Assembly: GCF_003054195.1 (NCBI RefSeq)
Contig: NZ_QBKP01000019.1
Coordinates: 22,783-86,782, forward strand
Direction of reading: 5' to 3'
DNA length: 64,000 nucleotides
Source of the DNA: Gemmobacter caeni
GTDB taxonomy: Bacteria > Pseudomonadota > Alphaproteobacteria > Rhodobacterales > Rhodobacteraceae
The translations under genes and the position numbers were made by a program. Every line of letters starts with the position of its first letter. Within the stretch, counting starts at the first letter, position 1. Under the pieces are notes generated by a model, which was not told where the DNA came from, did no database searches, and was given only the letters and a program-made list of their open reading frames with translations. Of this stretch, positions 48,979-57,783 are shown piece after piece.

Positions 48979-49448
48979 GCGGCAAACCCGATGGCAAGCT
49001 GAAACGCTCCGCCGCGCGCTTCTTTGCGGTGCAGGCGCTGTTCCAGATGGAAACCTCGTCCCAGACCGTCGAGCGTGTGGTGCGCGAATTCGAGGCCTTC
49101 CGGTTTGGTGAAGTCTTCGAGGACGGCACCGAAATGGCGGAGGGCGATCTGACCCATTTCCGCAAGATCGTCAGCGAGGCCGTGAACTGGCAGGCCAAAA
49201 TTGACCAGATGACCGACCGGGCGCTGGTGGCGAAATGGCCGATTGACCGCATCGACCCGGTGCTGCGCGCACTGTTCCGCGCGGCGGGGGCCGAACTTGT
49301 GGCGATGGATACGCCGCCCAAGGTGGTGATCAACGAATTCGTCGAGGTGGCGAAGGCGTTTTTCCCCGAAGGCAAGGAACCGAAGTTCGTTAACGCGGTT
49401 CTGGATCATATGGCGCGTGAGGAAAAGCCACAGGCTTTTTCCGCCTGA
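48975..49448 (+). CDS. nusB: Transcription antitermination factor NusB
   Basis: 157 residues. Helical RNA-binding protein of the rRNA antitermination complex. RSAARFFAVQALFQMETSS at the N-terminus, DRALVAKWPIDRIDPVLRALFRAAGAELVAMDTPPKVVINEFVEVAKAF in the second half (about 78-125) and FVNAVLDHMARE at the end are all diagnostic. It follows ribH, the usual alphaproteobacterial order, with an ATGA overlap. Confidence 0.96.
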   Translation: MSGKPDGKLKRSAARFFAVQALFQMETSSQTVERVVREFEAFRFGEVFEDGTEMAEGDLTHFRKIVSEAVNWQAKIDQMTDRALVAKWPIDRIDPVLRALFRAAGAELVAMDTPPKVVINEFVEVAKAFFPEGKEPKFVNAVLDHMAREEKPQAFSA

Positions 49449-49500
49449 TCCGCCAAGGATCGTCCGGCGCCCTGCGTCGGAAGGGGAAAGGAGACCTGTG

Positions 49501-49914
49501 ATGTTGAAACCACTTGCCACGCTTTCCCTCGTTTTTCTCGCCGCCTGTCTGCCGGGCGGCGAACCGTCCGCCTCGCAGCCCGTGCCGACCGAAGCCGAAC
49601 TGGCCCGTATCTGGCGGCTGGAGCGCCTGAATGGCCAGACCTTCGCCGAACGGGCCACGCTGGATCTGACCGACCCCGCCCGCGCCACGGGGCAGGCGCC
49701 CTGCAACCGCTGGTTCGCGGCGCGCGAAGGGCAGTTGCCCGCCTTCCGCTTCGGCATGTTTGGAGCGACCCGCATGGCCTGCCCGGCGCTGGAAGCCGAG
49801 TCGCGCTATCTGGCTGCGATGGCAGAGGTCGATGCCGCGAGCCTGCGGGACGGGCGGCTGATCCTGACCGGGCCGGACGGGCTGAAACTGGAATTCCTTC
49901 CGCAAACGCCCTGA
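49501..49914 (+). CDS. META-domain lipoprotein
   Basis: 137 residues. Lipoprotein signal peptide MLKPLATLSLVFLAAC with Cys16, then a META/HslJ-like domain (WRLERLNGQTFAERATLDLTD, CNRWFAAREGQL, GATRMACPALEAESRYLAAM, LILTGPDGLKLEF). META-domain proteins are periplasmic or outer-membrane-anchored and mostly unassigned. The chosen start gives an intact signal peptide with AGGAG nearby; a longer reading starts inside the nusB end. It is followed by a small membrane protein gene. Confidence 0.82.
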   Translation: MLKPLATLSLVFLAACLPGGEPSASQPVPTEAELARIWRLERLNGQTFAERATLDLTDPARATGQAPCNRWFAAREGQLPAFRFGMFGATRMACPALEAESRYLAAMAEVDAASLRDGRLILTGPDGLKLEFLPQTP

Positions 49915-50032
49915 GTTTCGGCAAATTGCCGCCAGCGCCCTGTTCCGCGCAATAAAATGCTGCACCTGCGACGGTTTGGCGCTGGTGCCCCGCGACAGGA
50001 GTGTTAGGGTCAGGGTGACAGGAGGATTCGTC

Positions 50033-50359
50033 ATGCCCAAGCTTGTCCGGCTCTATATCGTCAATGTGGCCATTGGCTATGCGCTCGCCGCCGTTTTCGT
50101 GGCGCTGCTCGTGTGGTTCAACATCGGCAATCTGGGCCATCTGGTGCTGGAAACCGAAATGGGCTGGTTGGCGGGTCTGATGCTGTTCGTGAGCAACGGG
50201 GTCATTTTCGCAGGTGCCCAGTTCGCGATTGCCGTGATGCGCCAGGCGCAGGATGACGAAGGTCCGCGCGGCGGCACCAGGGCGCCGGTCGTGCGCCGTG
50301 AACTGATCCCCGTGCAGGTCGAGGCGCGTGCCGCCAAGCCCGGTTTTCCGCACCGCTGA
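50033..50359 (+). CDS. Small membrane protein, 108 residues
   Basis: Two hydrophobic segments (about 5-30 and 43-70) and a basic C-terminal tail (RRELIPVQVEARAAKPGF). ACAGGAGGATTCGTC precedes the ATG, a strong ribosome-binding site. I do not recognise a family and assign no function. Confidence 0.75.
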   Translation: MPKLVRLYIVNVAIGYALAAVFVALLVWFNIGNLGHLVLETEMGWLAGLMLFVSNGVIFAGAQFAIAVMRQAQDDEGPRGGTRAPVVRRELIPVQVEARAAKPGFPHR

Positions 50360-50502
50360 AAATCCTGCCGCGCGGGAACCGACCGCGATAACGGGATGTT
50401 ACAGCAGGGAGGCCCGCGCGTCACGAAGTGAGCGGGACCGGCTGGAAATCTCTTTGCATTAATTCCCCCTGCACTTGGAACCTGCGCTGCCGCATGTTCC
50501 TT

Positions 50503-50520
50503 TCCACTGGGACCAGTGGA
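50503..50520. promoter_or_regulatory. Inverted repeat before the LysR gene
   Basis: TCCACTGGGACCAGTGGA is a perfect 8-bp inverted repeat with a 2-bp spacer, ending 9 bp before the LysR start codon. It fits a LysR-type T-N11-A operator but is closer to the start than most. It could also form a hairpin that hides the ribosome-binding site. Confidence 0.5.
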
Positions 50521-50529
50521 GAATGTGCA

Positions 50530-51411
50530 ATGGATATGCAGCTGCTTCGGACCTTCCTTGAAGTGATAGACACCGGCGCTTTTGCCTCTGCGGCCGAGCG
50601 GCTGCATGTAACGCAATCGGCGGTCTCGCTGCGGGTGCAGCGGCTGGAAGACCAGCTTGGCCGCCCGCTGTTCCTGCGGCACAAGACCGGGGTTGAACCC
50701 ACCCCGGCGGGGCGGGAGTTCCGCCGCCATGCCTGGTCAATCCTGAAAAGCTGGGATCAGGCGCGCCGCCAGGTCGGCGCGATGGAGGCGGAACCCGCCA
50801 GCCTGACCATAGGTGCCGAAGCCGCGCTGTGGCCGCGGCTGGGGTTTCGCTGGCTCGACGGGCTGAAGACCGCCTTGCCCGAGGCGACGCTGCGGGCCGA
50901 GTTGGGCGGGGGGGAGACGATCCTGCGCCGGATGGCCGAAGGCGAGATGCATGTGGGGCTGAGCTTCACCCCCATCGCGCGCACCGGACTGCGCTGCGAG
51001 CCCTTGCTGGAGGACCAGCTTGTTCTGGTCGCTCCGACAGAGGATTGCCAGATTGAGGACATAAGCAAATATTATATCCTCGCGGACTGGGGCCCGGATT
51101 TCCTGCGCTTCCATGAAACCGCGCTGCCGGAACTGCCGATCCCGAATTTCCAGCTTTCCCTGGGCACGCTGGTTGGCAGCTACATCCGGTCGCGCCCTTT
51201 CGCGGCCTATCTGCCTGCACGCTATGTGAAGCCATTCCTGGATGCCGGACAACTGCATCTTGTGGAAGACGCGCCGAATTTCACGCTGGAATCCTGGGTG
51301 ATCTGGCGTTCTGACCTGGAAACAGAGCTTGCCGATGTTGCGGAATCGACACTGAAAGCGGTGGTCGCCCGTCTGGATGAAGAGGTGAACGACCTTCTGG
51401 ATGACCTCTGA
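50530..51411 (+). CDS. LysR-family transcriptional regulator
   Basis: 293 residues. Winged HTH at about 1-60 (MDMQLLRTFLEVIDTGAFASAAERLHVTQSAVSLRVQRLEDQLGRPLFLRH), then the effector-binding fold (LTIGAEAALWPRLGFRWL, GEMHVGLSFTPIARTGLRCEPLLEDQLVLVAP, FAAYLPARYVKPFLDAGQLHLVEDAP). It is unusually acidic at the C-terminus (LDEEVNDLLDDL). Start chosen at MDMQLL; upstream in-frame codons read through the inverted repeat. Effector and targets unknown; the neighbouring DUF481 gene is not divergent to it. Confidence 0.92.
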   Translation: MDMQLLRTFLEVIDTGAFASAAERLHVTQSAVSLRVQRLEDQLGRPLFLRHKTGVEPTPAGREFRRHAWSILKSWDQARRQVGAMEAEPASLTIGAEAALWPRLGFRWLDGLKTALPEATLRAELGGGETILRRMAEGEMHVGLSFTPIARTGLRCEPLLEDQLVLVAPTEDCQIEDISKYYILADWGPDFLRFHETALPELPIPNFQLSLGTLVGSYIRSRPFAAYLPARYVKPFLDAGQLHLVEDAPNFTLESWVIWRSDLETELADVAESTLKAVVARLDEEVNDLLDDL

Positions 51412-51507
51412 CCGGCGCCGGAGCGTCGCTAAATCCCCTCCGAGGCTGAATATTTGGCCTCGGGGCTGACGACCGGAGGTTTCAAGGGGGAAGGAGACGA
51501 GTAATTC

Positions 51508-51536
51508 TTGAGGCTGACCCGAGTTTTCTTAATATT
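51508..51536 (+). promoter_or_regulatory. Candidate promoter of the DUF481 gene
   Basis: TTGAGG and AATATT are 17 bp apart, 86 bp before the start codon. The -10 match is weak. The 210-bp gap 51412-51621 contains no other feature I can support. Confidence 0.35.
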
Positions 51537-51621
51537 GTCCAGATAAATCAAAGGATTAGATGTCCATTCGTGAGCGGCGGAAGTGCGATGCACCCGCTCT
51601 TGTTAGTGAAAGGATATCAAG

Positions 51622-52452
51622 ATGACCACGATCTGGAAAAATGTTGCAGTCTCGGCTCTGGCGCTGATGATCGCGGCTCCGGCCATGGCGCAGACTGATC
51701 TGACTGGTACGCGTGACCTGAATGACCGTATCGACGATATCGACGAGGCCGTGGCCGAGGATATGGCGCGCGCCGAAGATGCGGCCCGTTTCTCGAACCC
51801 GGAATTCCGTCAGGGTTTCTCGGGCTCGGCCTCGCTGGGCTACTCGGGCAAGACCGGCAACAATGAAAGCCAGGAATTCACTGCCGGCGCCCGGATGCGC
51901 TACGCCTCGGGTCCCTGGGTGCAGAACATCGGCGTCGCGCTGGATTTCGCGGATGATGATGGCGTGAAGACCAAGGAAGATGTGTTCGCGGTCTATGACG
52001 CGAACTACTACTTCAACGACAGCTTCTATGCCTTCGTTCTGGGCCGGGTGGAAACCGATGGCCTGGCCGCGACCGCAGGGGACGTGAAGACGGACGCTTT
52101 CCTCGGCTTCGGTCCGGGCTACCGCGTGGTCAACACCCCGGACATGACCTGGCGCGTTCAGGCCGGTATCGGCGTGAGCTATCTGAAGGATGGTCTGGAC
52201 AACAGCGAAACCGAAACCGGCTACATCGCCTCGTCGCGGTTCTTCTACAAGTTCAACGAGAACGTGTTCGCGACCAACGATACGGACATCCTGTATTCGG
52301 ATACCGCACTGCGGATCAACAACGACCTCGGCGTGAACTTCAAGATGACCGACAAGTTCGCGACCCGCGTCAGCTATCTGACCGAATACAACGACAGCCG
52401 TGCGATCCGCACCGACAACAAGCTGGGCGTGTCGCTGGTGATGGGCTTCTGA
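51622..52452 (+). CDS. DUF481 outer-membrane beta-barrel protein
   Basis: 276 residues. Signal peptide MTTIWKNVAVSALALMIAAPAMAQ, an acidic linker rich in Asp/Ala (TRDLNDRIDDIDEAVAEDMARAEDAARF), then alternating beta-barrel strands (FSGSASLGYSGKTGNN, FTAGARMRYAS, VFAVYDANYYFNDSFYAFVLGRVE) and a C-terminal Phe (LGVSLVMGF), the usual BAM recognition end. DUF481 proteins are salt-induced or structural barrels of unknown function. Codon use is biased as in highly expressed genes. Confidence 0.9.
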   Translation: MTTIWKNVAVSALALMIAAPAMAQTDLTGTRDLNDRIDDIDEAVAEDMARAEDAARFSNPEFRQGFSGSASLGYSGKTGNNESQEFTAGARMRYASGPWVQNIGVALDFADDDGVKTKEDVFAVYDANYYFNDSFYAFVLGRVETDGLAATAGDVKTDAFLGFGPGYRVVNTPDMTWRVQAGIGVSYLKDGLDNSETETGYIASSRFFYKFNENVFATNDTDILYSDTALRINNDLGVNFKMTDKFATRVSYLTEYNDSRAIRTDNKLGVSLVMGF

Positions 52453-52487
52453 GCCCATCCCGACCACGGATCTTTCATCGAACTTCA

Positions 52488-52513
52488 GGGGCAGGGCAAC
52501 CTGCCCCCTTTTT
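52488..52513 (+). terminator. Terminator after the DUF481 gene
   Basis: 8-bp GC stem GGGGCAGG/CCTGCCCC, GCAA loop, then a run of five T's. Strong intrinsic terminator. Confidence 0.85.
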
Positions 52514-52541
52514 CATGCGTGCGGTGCAGGGCACCGAATGA

Positions 52542-52568
52542 AAAGGCCGGGCGCAGGGCCCGGCCTTT
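52542..52568 (-). terminator. Terminator after dctM
   Basis: 11-bp stem AAAGGCCGGGC/GCCCGGCCTTT around a 5-base loop, just past the dctM stop. On the minus strand it is followed by TTTTCATT. Confidence 0.85.
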
Positions 52569-52571
52569 CCG

Positions 52572-53897
52572 TCAGTTCATGCCCAGCATTCTGGGGAAGG
52601 CGAGCGAGACCTCGGGTATGTAGGTCACGATCATCAGGAACAGCAGCGCCGTGACCAGCCAGGGGAAGGTGGCGCGCGTCACCTCGGTCAACCCCAGCCG
52701 GGATATGGCAGAACCGACGTAAAGGTTCAGGCCCACAGGCGGCGTGCAGAGGCCGATTTCCATGTTCACCACCAGCATGATTCCGAAGTGCACCGGATCG
52801 ACCCCCAGCTTCACAGCCACCGGATAGAGGATCGGCGCCATGATCAGCACGATGGCCGAAGGCTCCATCACCATGCCGATGAACAGGAGCATGACGTTGA
52901 CCATCAGAAGGAAGCCGATCTTGCCGAGGCCAAGGCTGACGATCCAGTCCGACAGCGCCTGCGGGATCTGCTCCGACGTCAGGATGAAGGCGAACATCAC
53001 GGCATTGGTGATGATGTAAAGCAGCATCGCCGACATCGCGGCCGAGGACAGCAGCACCTTCGGCACTTCGGTCAGCTTGATGTCCTTGTAGACAAAGACC
53101 GCCACGATGAAGGCATAAACGGCGCTGACGGCGGCGGCCTCGGTCGGCGTGAAGATGCCGCCATAGATGCCGCCCATGATGATGACGATCAACATGAGGC
53201 CCCAGACGCTTTCGCGGAAGGCGTTCAGCCGTTCGCGCATCGAGGCGCGGGGCATGCGCGGATAGCCATTCTTCCAGGCGCGGAAGATCGTCGTGCCGCC
53301 CAGCATCGCCGCCAGCATCAGGCCCGGCACCACACCCGCCATGAACAGCGTGCCGATGGAGGCCGACAGCACGGGTTGCCCGTCAGCGCCGGTGACGACC
53401 ATGCCCGAGGTGGCGACCGAATACATCACCATCACGATGGAGGGCGGGATCAGGATGCCAAGCCCGCCTGCGGTGGCAATGGTGCCCACGCCGAACTGCG
53501 GCGGGTAGCCCTGTTTCACCATGGCCGGGATCAGGATGGAACCCACCGCCATCACCGTCGCGGGCGAGGAGCCCGAGATGGCGGCAAACAGCGCGCAGGC
53601 CAGAACCGAGGCCAGACCCATGCCGCCATACCAGTGCCCGACCATCGAGGTGGCAAAGCGGATCATCCGCCGCGCGACCCCGCCATGGGTGAGGAAGTTG
53701 CCGGCAAGGATGAAGAACGGGATCGCCATGATCTCGAACTTCTCGATCCCGGTGAACAGCTTCAGCGCGATGGAATCCATCGGGATTTCGGTAAAGCCGA
53801 ACAGGAAGGTGAAGACGGTCAGACCCAGCGCGATGGAGACCGGCATCCCCGTGACCAGCAGCAGCGCGAGGATGAGGAAGATGATGAGCGCGGTCAT
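52572..53897 (-). CDS. dctM: TRAP transporter large permease
   Basis: 441 residues with about twelve membrane helices. It has the DctM landmarks: SIALGLTVFTFLFGFTEIPMDSIALKLFTGIEKFEIMAIPFFILAGNFL (about 23-70) and ISGSSPATVMAVGSILIPAMVKQGYPPQFGVGTIATAGGLGILIPPSIVMV (about 110-160), the substrate/Na+ region. It moves C4-dicarboxylates with Na+. It overlaps dctQ by four bases. Confidence 0.95.
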   Translation of the reverse strand: MTALIIFLILALLLVTGMPVSIALGLTVFTFLFGFTEIPMDSIALKLFTGIEKFEIMAIPFFILAGNFLTHGGVARRMIRFATSMVGHWYGGMGLASVLACALFAAISGSSPATVMAVGSILIPAMVKQGYPPQFGVGTIATAGGLGILIPPSIVMVMYSVATSGMVVTGADGQPVLSASIGTLFMAGVVPGLMLAAMLGGTTIFRAWKNGYPRMPRASMRERLNAFRESVWGLMLIVIIMGGIYGGIFTPTEAAAVSAVYAFIVAVFVYKDIKLTEVPKVLLSSAAMSAMLLYIITNAVMFAFILTSEQIPQALSDWIVSLGLGKIGFLLMVNVMLLFIGMVMEPSAIVLIMAPILYPVAVKLGVDPVHFGIMLVVNMEIGLCTPPVGLNLYVGSAISRLGLTEVTRATFPWLVTALLFLMIVTYIPEVSLAFPRMLGMN

Positions 53898-54526
53898 GCG
53901 TGGCCTCCCTTGGCCAGATCGTCGGCCTCGTCCTCAAGCCCGTCCACGGCGCCATGGTCGTGATGGGCGATGTAGCCGGTGGTCAGATACAGATACAAAG
54001 CCTGTATGAAGCGGAAGCACATCAGGGCCGAGCCAAGCGGCACCGCCAGGTAGATCAGCCACATCTTGATTTCGAGATCGGGCGAGGTCTGGCCACCGTG
54101 ATAGACGTGGTAGACGAAATCCGTGCCGATCCACGAGATGATCGCGGTGAACAGGATGCCGCCCGACATGGCGATGATGGTGATGAGCTTGCGGGTATTG
54201 CCCTCGAGCCGCTCGACAAGGATGTCGACGCCGACATGGATGCCCTGCCGCACGCCATAGGCGGCGCCGAACTTGGCCATCCAGACGAACAGGTAGATAC
54301 AGGCTTCCTGGGCCCAAGTCAGCTTGATCGAATTGATGGCCTTGAAGGCCGAACGGCCGAAGGATTGCAGCCAGGCCATATCGGCAGATCGGCCCCAGGC
54401 GACAAGATCGGCGGCAAAGCCGATGGAAAAGCGGTGAACGACCGCCACGAAGATCAGCGTCACGGCCGCAGCCATGAGAAGCGAGATGAGGATTTCTTCG
54501 AAGCGGTCGAGGATGCGCAGGATCAT
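53894..54526 (-). CDS. dctQ: TRAP transporter small permease
   Basis: 210 residues with four predicted membrane helices: RFEEILISLLMAAAVTLIFVAVVHRF, the QEACIYLFVWMAKFGAAYGVRQGIHVGVDILVERL motif characteristic of DctQ (about 93-127), TIIAMSGGILFTAIISWIGTDFVYHVYHG and WLIYLAVPLGSALMCFRFIQALYLYLT. It is a longer DctQ than average. It lies between dctP and dctM. Confidence 0.92.
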   Translation of the reverse strand: MILRILDRFEEILISLLMAAAVTLIFVAVVHRFSIGFAADLVAWGRSADMAWLQSFGRSAFKAINSIKLTWAQEACIYLFVWMAKFGAAYGVRQGIHVGVDILVERLEGNTRKLITIIAMSGGILFTAIISWIGTDFVYHVYHGGQTSPDLEIKMWLIYLAVPLGSALMCFRFIQALYLYLTTGYIAHHDHGAVDGLEDEADDLAKGGHA

Positions 54527-54638
54527 GGCGAACCTCGTTGGGGTAAGCGGCGGCCCCGGTCCGGGCGGCGGCTGTGAAAAGGGGGGCACGCGGTGGTGCC
54601 CCCGCAGGTGGTGGACCCGGTCTCTGGGGAAGGCCGGA

Positions 54639-55643
54639 TCAGTTGGTGCCGAGCGCAGTATAGACCTGCTGGATCAGATCGGCGCCGATACGGTCTGCCA
54701 TCTGCTCATGCACGGGTTTCAGCGCGGCCACCCATTCGGCGCGTTCTTCGTCCGTCAGCTCGTGGAACTCGGTGGTTCCGGCGGCTTTCATCGCTTCCAG
54801 CGCCTTGTCGTTCTCTTCCTTGGCGATCGAATTGGCATAGACGGTCGCCTCGGCCATGGCCTTGTCGAGATTGGCGCGCACATCTTCCGGCAGGCCATCC
54901 CAGAAAGCCTTGTTCACGATGACAGCATAGCCCAGATAGCCGTGGTTCGACAGCGTCGCGTGCTTCTGAACCTCGTTCATCTTCTGGGTATACATGTTCG
55001 ACGGCGGGTTCTCGGTGCCGTCGACAACGCCGGTTTGCAGCGCCTGATAGACCTCGGAGAAGGCCATGACCTGCGGCACGGCCCCCAGCGCCTGCATTTC
55101 GGCCTCAAGGATCTTCGAGGACTGGATGCGCATTTTCAGGCCGAGGAAATCATCGGGCACATGCAGCGGCGAGTTGGCCGACATGATCTTGAAACCGTTG
55201 TCCCAGTAGGCAAGGCCGGTGATGCCCTTGTCCTGCAGCTTGGCCAGCAGGCCCTTGCCGACCTCGCCATCGGTGATCTTGCGCAGATCGTCATAGCTGC
55301 CCATGAGGAAGGGCAGGTCGAACAGCTCGAACTGCTGCACGCCCAGCGGGCCGAATTTCGCCAGCGACGGGGCGAGCATCTGAACGGCGCCCAGTTGCAG
55401 CGCCTCCAGCTCTTCCTTGTCCTTGTAAAGCTGGCTGTTCGGGTAAACTTCGACCTTCACCGCACCGTTGGTATAGGCCTCGGCCAGTTCCTTGAACTTC
55501 TCGGCGCCCTTGCCCTTGGGAGTGTCGGGGGCGACGACGTGGCTGAACTTGATGACGATGGGTTCGGCCAGCGCGGGCAGCGCGGTCGAAAGCGCGATGA
55601 CGGCGGCACCCGCAAGGCGGGCGAGGCTGCGACGTGTCAGCAT
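54639..55643 (-). CDS. dctP: TRAP C4-dicarboxylate-binding periplasmic protein
   Basis: 334 residues. Signal peptide MLTRRSLARLAGAAVIALSTALPALAEP, then IVIKFSHVVAPDTPKGKGAEKFKELAEAYTNGAVKVEVYPNSQLYKDKEELEALQLGAVQMLAPS, the DctP fold start; MRIQSSKILEAEMQALGAVPQVMAFSEVYQALQTGVVDGTENPPSNMYTQKM near residue 165 carries the substrate-binding Arg. GGAGGAG precedes the ATG. It is first of dctPQM and divergent from dctS-dctR, the Rhodobacter capsulatus arrangement, so C4-dicarboxylate induction through DctS/DctR is expected. Confidence 0.95.
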   Translation of the reverse strand: MLTRRSLARLAGAAVIALSTALPALAEPIVIKFSHVVAPDTPKGKGAEKFKELAEAYTNGAVKVEVYPNSQLYKDKEELEALQLGAVQMLAPSLAKFGPLGVQQFELFDLPFLMGSYDDLRKITDGEVGKGLLAKLQDKGITGLAYWDNGFKIMSANSPLHVPDDFLGLKMRIQSSKILEAEMQALGAVPQVMAFSEVYQALQTGVVDGTENPPSNMYTQKMNEVQKHATLSNHGYLGYAVIVNKAFWDGLPEDVRANLDKAMAEATVYANSIAKEENDKALEAMKAAGTTEFHELTDEERAEWVAALKPVHEQMADRIGADLIQQVYTALGTN

Positions 55644-55893
55644 GGGAATCTCCTCCGTGTTCTCCGCCCTCCCGGCGGTCCTCACCTTCTTGCCAGCCGG
55701 GACGCGCCACCGCTATTGTGGGTTTCCGCAATTCGCCCGCTAACAGGGGCATGCGGCGCAGGGGGAGGTTACGGCACTGGCGCAGGGCAAGGAGGCGCGG
55801 GCGGCATCGGCGGTTCCGCCGGGGGCAGAGGGCGACCCCTGGGCGGTCGAGGGTGGGCGGCCGCGACTGCGACGGCTGGATCTGCTGTCGCTG

Positions 55894-57783
55894 GTGCCGC
55901 TGGTTGCCATCGTGGCGCTGGTCGCCACGGTGGGCGCGCTGGTCTGGGCCGTCAGCCGCAGCGAGGCCGAACAGGCACGGGTGAAGCTCGCCACCGATGC
56001 GCTGTGGGTGGAACAGACCCTGCGCTTCCAGCTGTCGGTGGACGAGGACATGCTGGTGCGGCTGGCGCTGGATGCGGCTGGGGGCGTGCCACCGCAGGCG
56101 CTGGATGCACGGGGGCGGCTTCATATCGCCAACAATCCCGAACTCCTGTCGATCGTCTGGTATGATGCCAATGGCCGTCCGGCCCGCGCGCTGCCCGGCG
56201 CGGGGGCTGCCAGTGACGCCGATCTGGTGGCGCTGTTGCGGCGCACCGGCGCACAGGCGACGCGTCCGGTCTACGGCGCGGTCGGCGCCGACGGGCGCGT
56301 GACCCTGGCGCTGCCGCTGCCGGGGCAGAGCGGTTATGTCAGCGCGACCGTGGCCCTGCCGGTGATGCTGGACCGCCATGTGCCGTGGTGGATCGCCGAA
56401 CAATATGGCGTGCGCATCCTTGCCGGGGATGACCGGGTGCTGGCCGAACGGCAGCGGCTGGAGCCGGACCTGGCAAACCCTTCGCATGCCATCAGTTTTG
56501 ACCCGCCGATCCGGGGCACATTGCTGCGCATCACCGCTTATGACGCGCCTGCGGGCTTCCGGTCTGCCCTGATGATCGGGGCCATCGCGGGGCTGGCCGC
56601 TTTTGCCATCCTTGCGCTTCTGGTGCTGTTCCGCACGGCCGAGCGGCGGCGCAGCGCCGAATTGCGGCTGCGCGGTGAAACGGCCTTTCGCCGCTCGATG
56701 GAGGAAAGCCTGACCGTGGGCCTGCGCGCCAAGGACCATCAGGGCCGCATTCTCTACGTCAATTCCGCCTTCTGCAATCTGGTCGGCTGGCAGGCGGGCG
56801 AGCTTGTCGGGCATCACCCGCCGATGCCCTACTGGGACCCGGCCCGGCTGGACGAGACGCAGGCCCGCCATCGCGCACTGGCGGCGGGCGGTGCAATCAG
56901 CCAGAGCTTCGAGACGCGCTTTCGCCGCCGCGACGGGCAGGAAATCGACGTGCAGGTCTACGAGGCGCCGCTGATCGACGCGAAGGGCGCGCATCGCGGC
57001 TGGATGGGATCGGTCATCGACATCACCGAAGCCAAACGCGCCGCCCGTCTGGCCCGTGCACAGGATGAAACCATGGCGCGCACCGGGCGGCTGGTGACGC
57101 TGGGCGAGATGGCCTCGACCCTTGCGCATGAGCTGAACCAGCCGCTGTCGGCCATCGCCTCATACGCGGCGGGCATCCTGAACCTGCTGGACAGCGGCCG
57201 CGCCGATCCGGCCATGTTGCGCGGCGCGACCGAGAAACTGGCGCAGCAGGCGGGCCGGGCCGGGCTGATCATCCGCCGCATTCAGGATCTGGTGAAGAAG
57301 CGCGAGCCGCAGTTTTCGCAGATCGCGCTGGACGAGGTGATAGAGGAAACCGTGGGCTTTCTGGCGGCGGATGCACGCGAACACCGTGTCCGGCTGGTGA
57401 CCGGGATTTCCGCCGTTCCCCGCGTCGCAGCGGACCGGATTCTGCTGGAACAGGTGCTGATCAACCTGATCCGCAACGGGATGGAGGCGATGGGCGACAC
57501 GCGGTCCGGCGATACGCTGACGGTGCGGCTGGTGCAGGACGAGGGGCAGGCGGTGATCGAGGTCGAGGACCATGGCGCGGGCATCGCGCCCGAGGTGGCG
57601 GGGCGGCTGTTCGACGCCTTCGCCACCACCAAGGCACAGGGGATGGGCATGGGGCTGAAGATCTGCCGTTCGATCATCGAATTGCACCGCGGGCAGCTGA
57701 CCCATCGCGCGGCGGCCTCGGGCGGCACGGTATTCCGGGTCAGCCTGCCGGTGGCCGGGGAACAGGAAAGGGCAGCGGAATGA
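55894..57783 (+). CDS. dctS: C4-dicarboxylate sensor histidine kinase
   Basis: 629 residues from the GTG shown. Two membrane segments (about 3-20 and 225-247) enclose a periplasmic sensor domain; a PAS domain lies at about 265-380; the histidine kinase has the H-box ASTLAHELNQPLSAIASYAAG (His412), N-box LINLIRNGMEAMGD and G-boxes VEDHGAGIAPEVAGRLFDAF and GMGMGLKICRSIIELH. The GTG has no Shine-Dalgarno. The frame stays open to 55744 with protein-like sequence, and a CTG at 55777 has GGGGAGG 8 bp before it; that start would give 668 residues. It overlaps dctR by 4 bp. Confidence 0.92.
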   Translation: MPLVAIVALVATVGALVWAVSRSEAEQARVKLATDALWVEQTLRFQLSVDEDMLVRLALDAAGGVPPQALDARGRLHIANNPELLSIVWYDANGRPARALPGAGAASDADLVALLRRTGAQATRPVYGAVGADGRVTLALPLPGQSGYVSATVALPVMLDRHVPWWIAEQYGVRILAGDDRVLAERQRLEPDLANPSHAISFDPPIRGTLLRITAYDAPAGFRSALMIGAIAGLAAFAILALLVLFRTAERRRSAELRLRGETAFRRSMEESLTVGLRAKDHQGRILYVNSAFCNLVGWQAGELVGHHPPMPYWDPARLDETQARHRALAAGGAISQSFETRFRRRDGQEIDVQVYEAPLIDAKGAHRGWMGSVIDITEAKRAARLARAQDETMARTGRLVTLGEMASTLAHELNQPLSAIASYAAGILNLLDSGRADPAMLRGATEKLAQQAGRAGLIIRRIQDLVKKREPQFSQIALDEVIEETVGFLAADAREHRVRLVTGISAVPRVAADRILLEQVLINLIRNGMEAMGDTRSGDTLTVRLVQDEGQAVIEVEDHGAGIAPEVAGRLFDAFATTKAQGMGMGLKICRSIIELHRGQLTHRAAASGGTVFRVSLPVAGEQERAAE

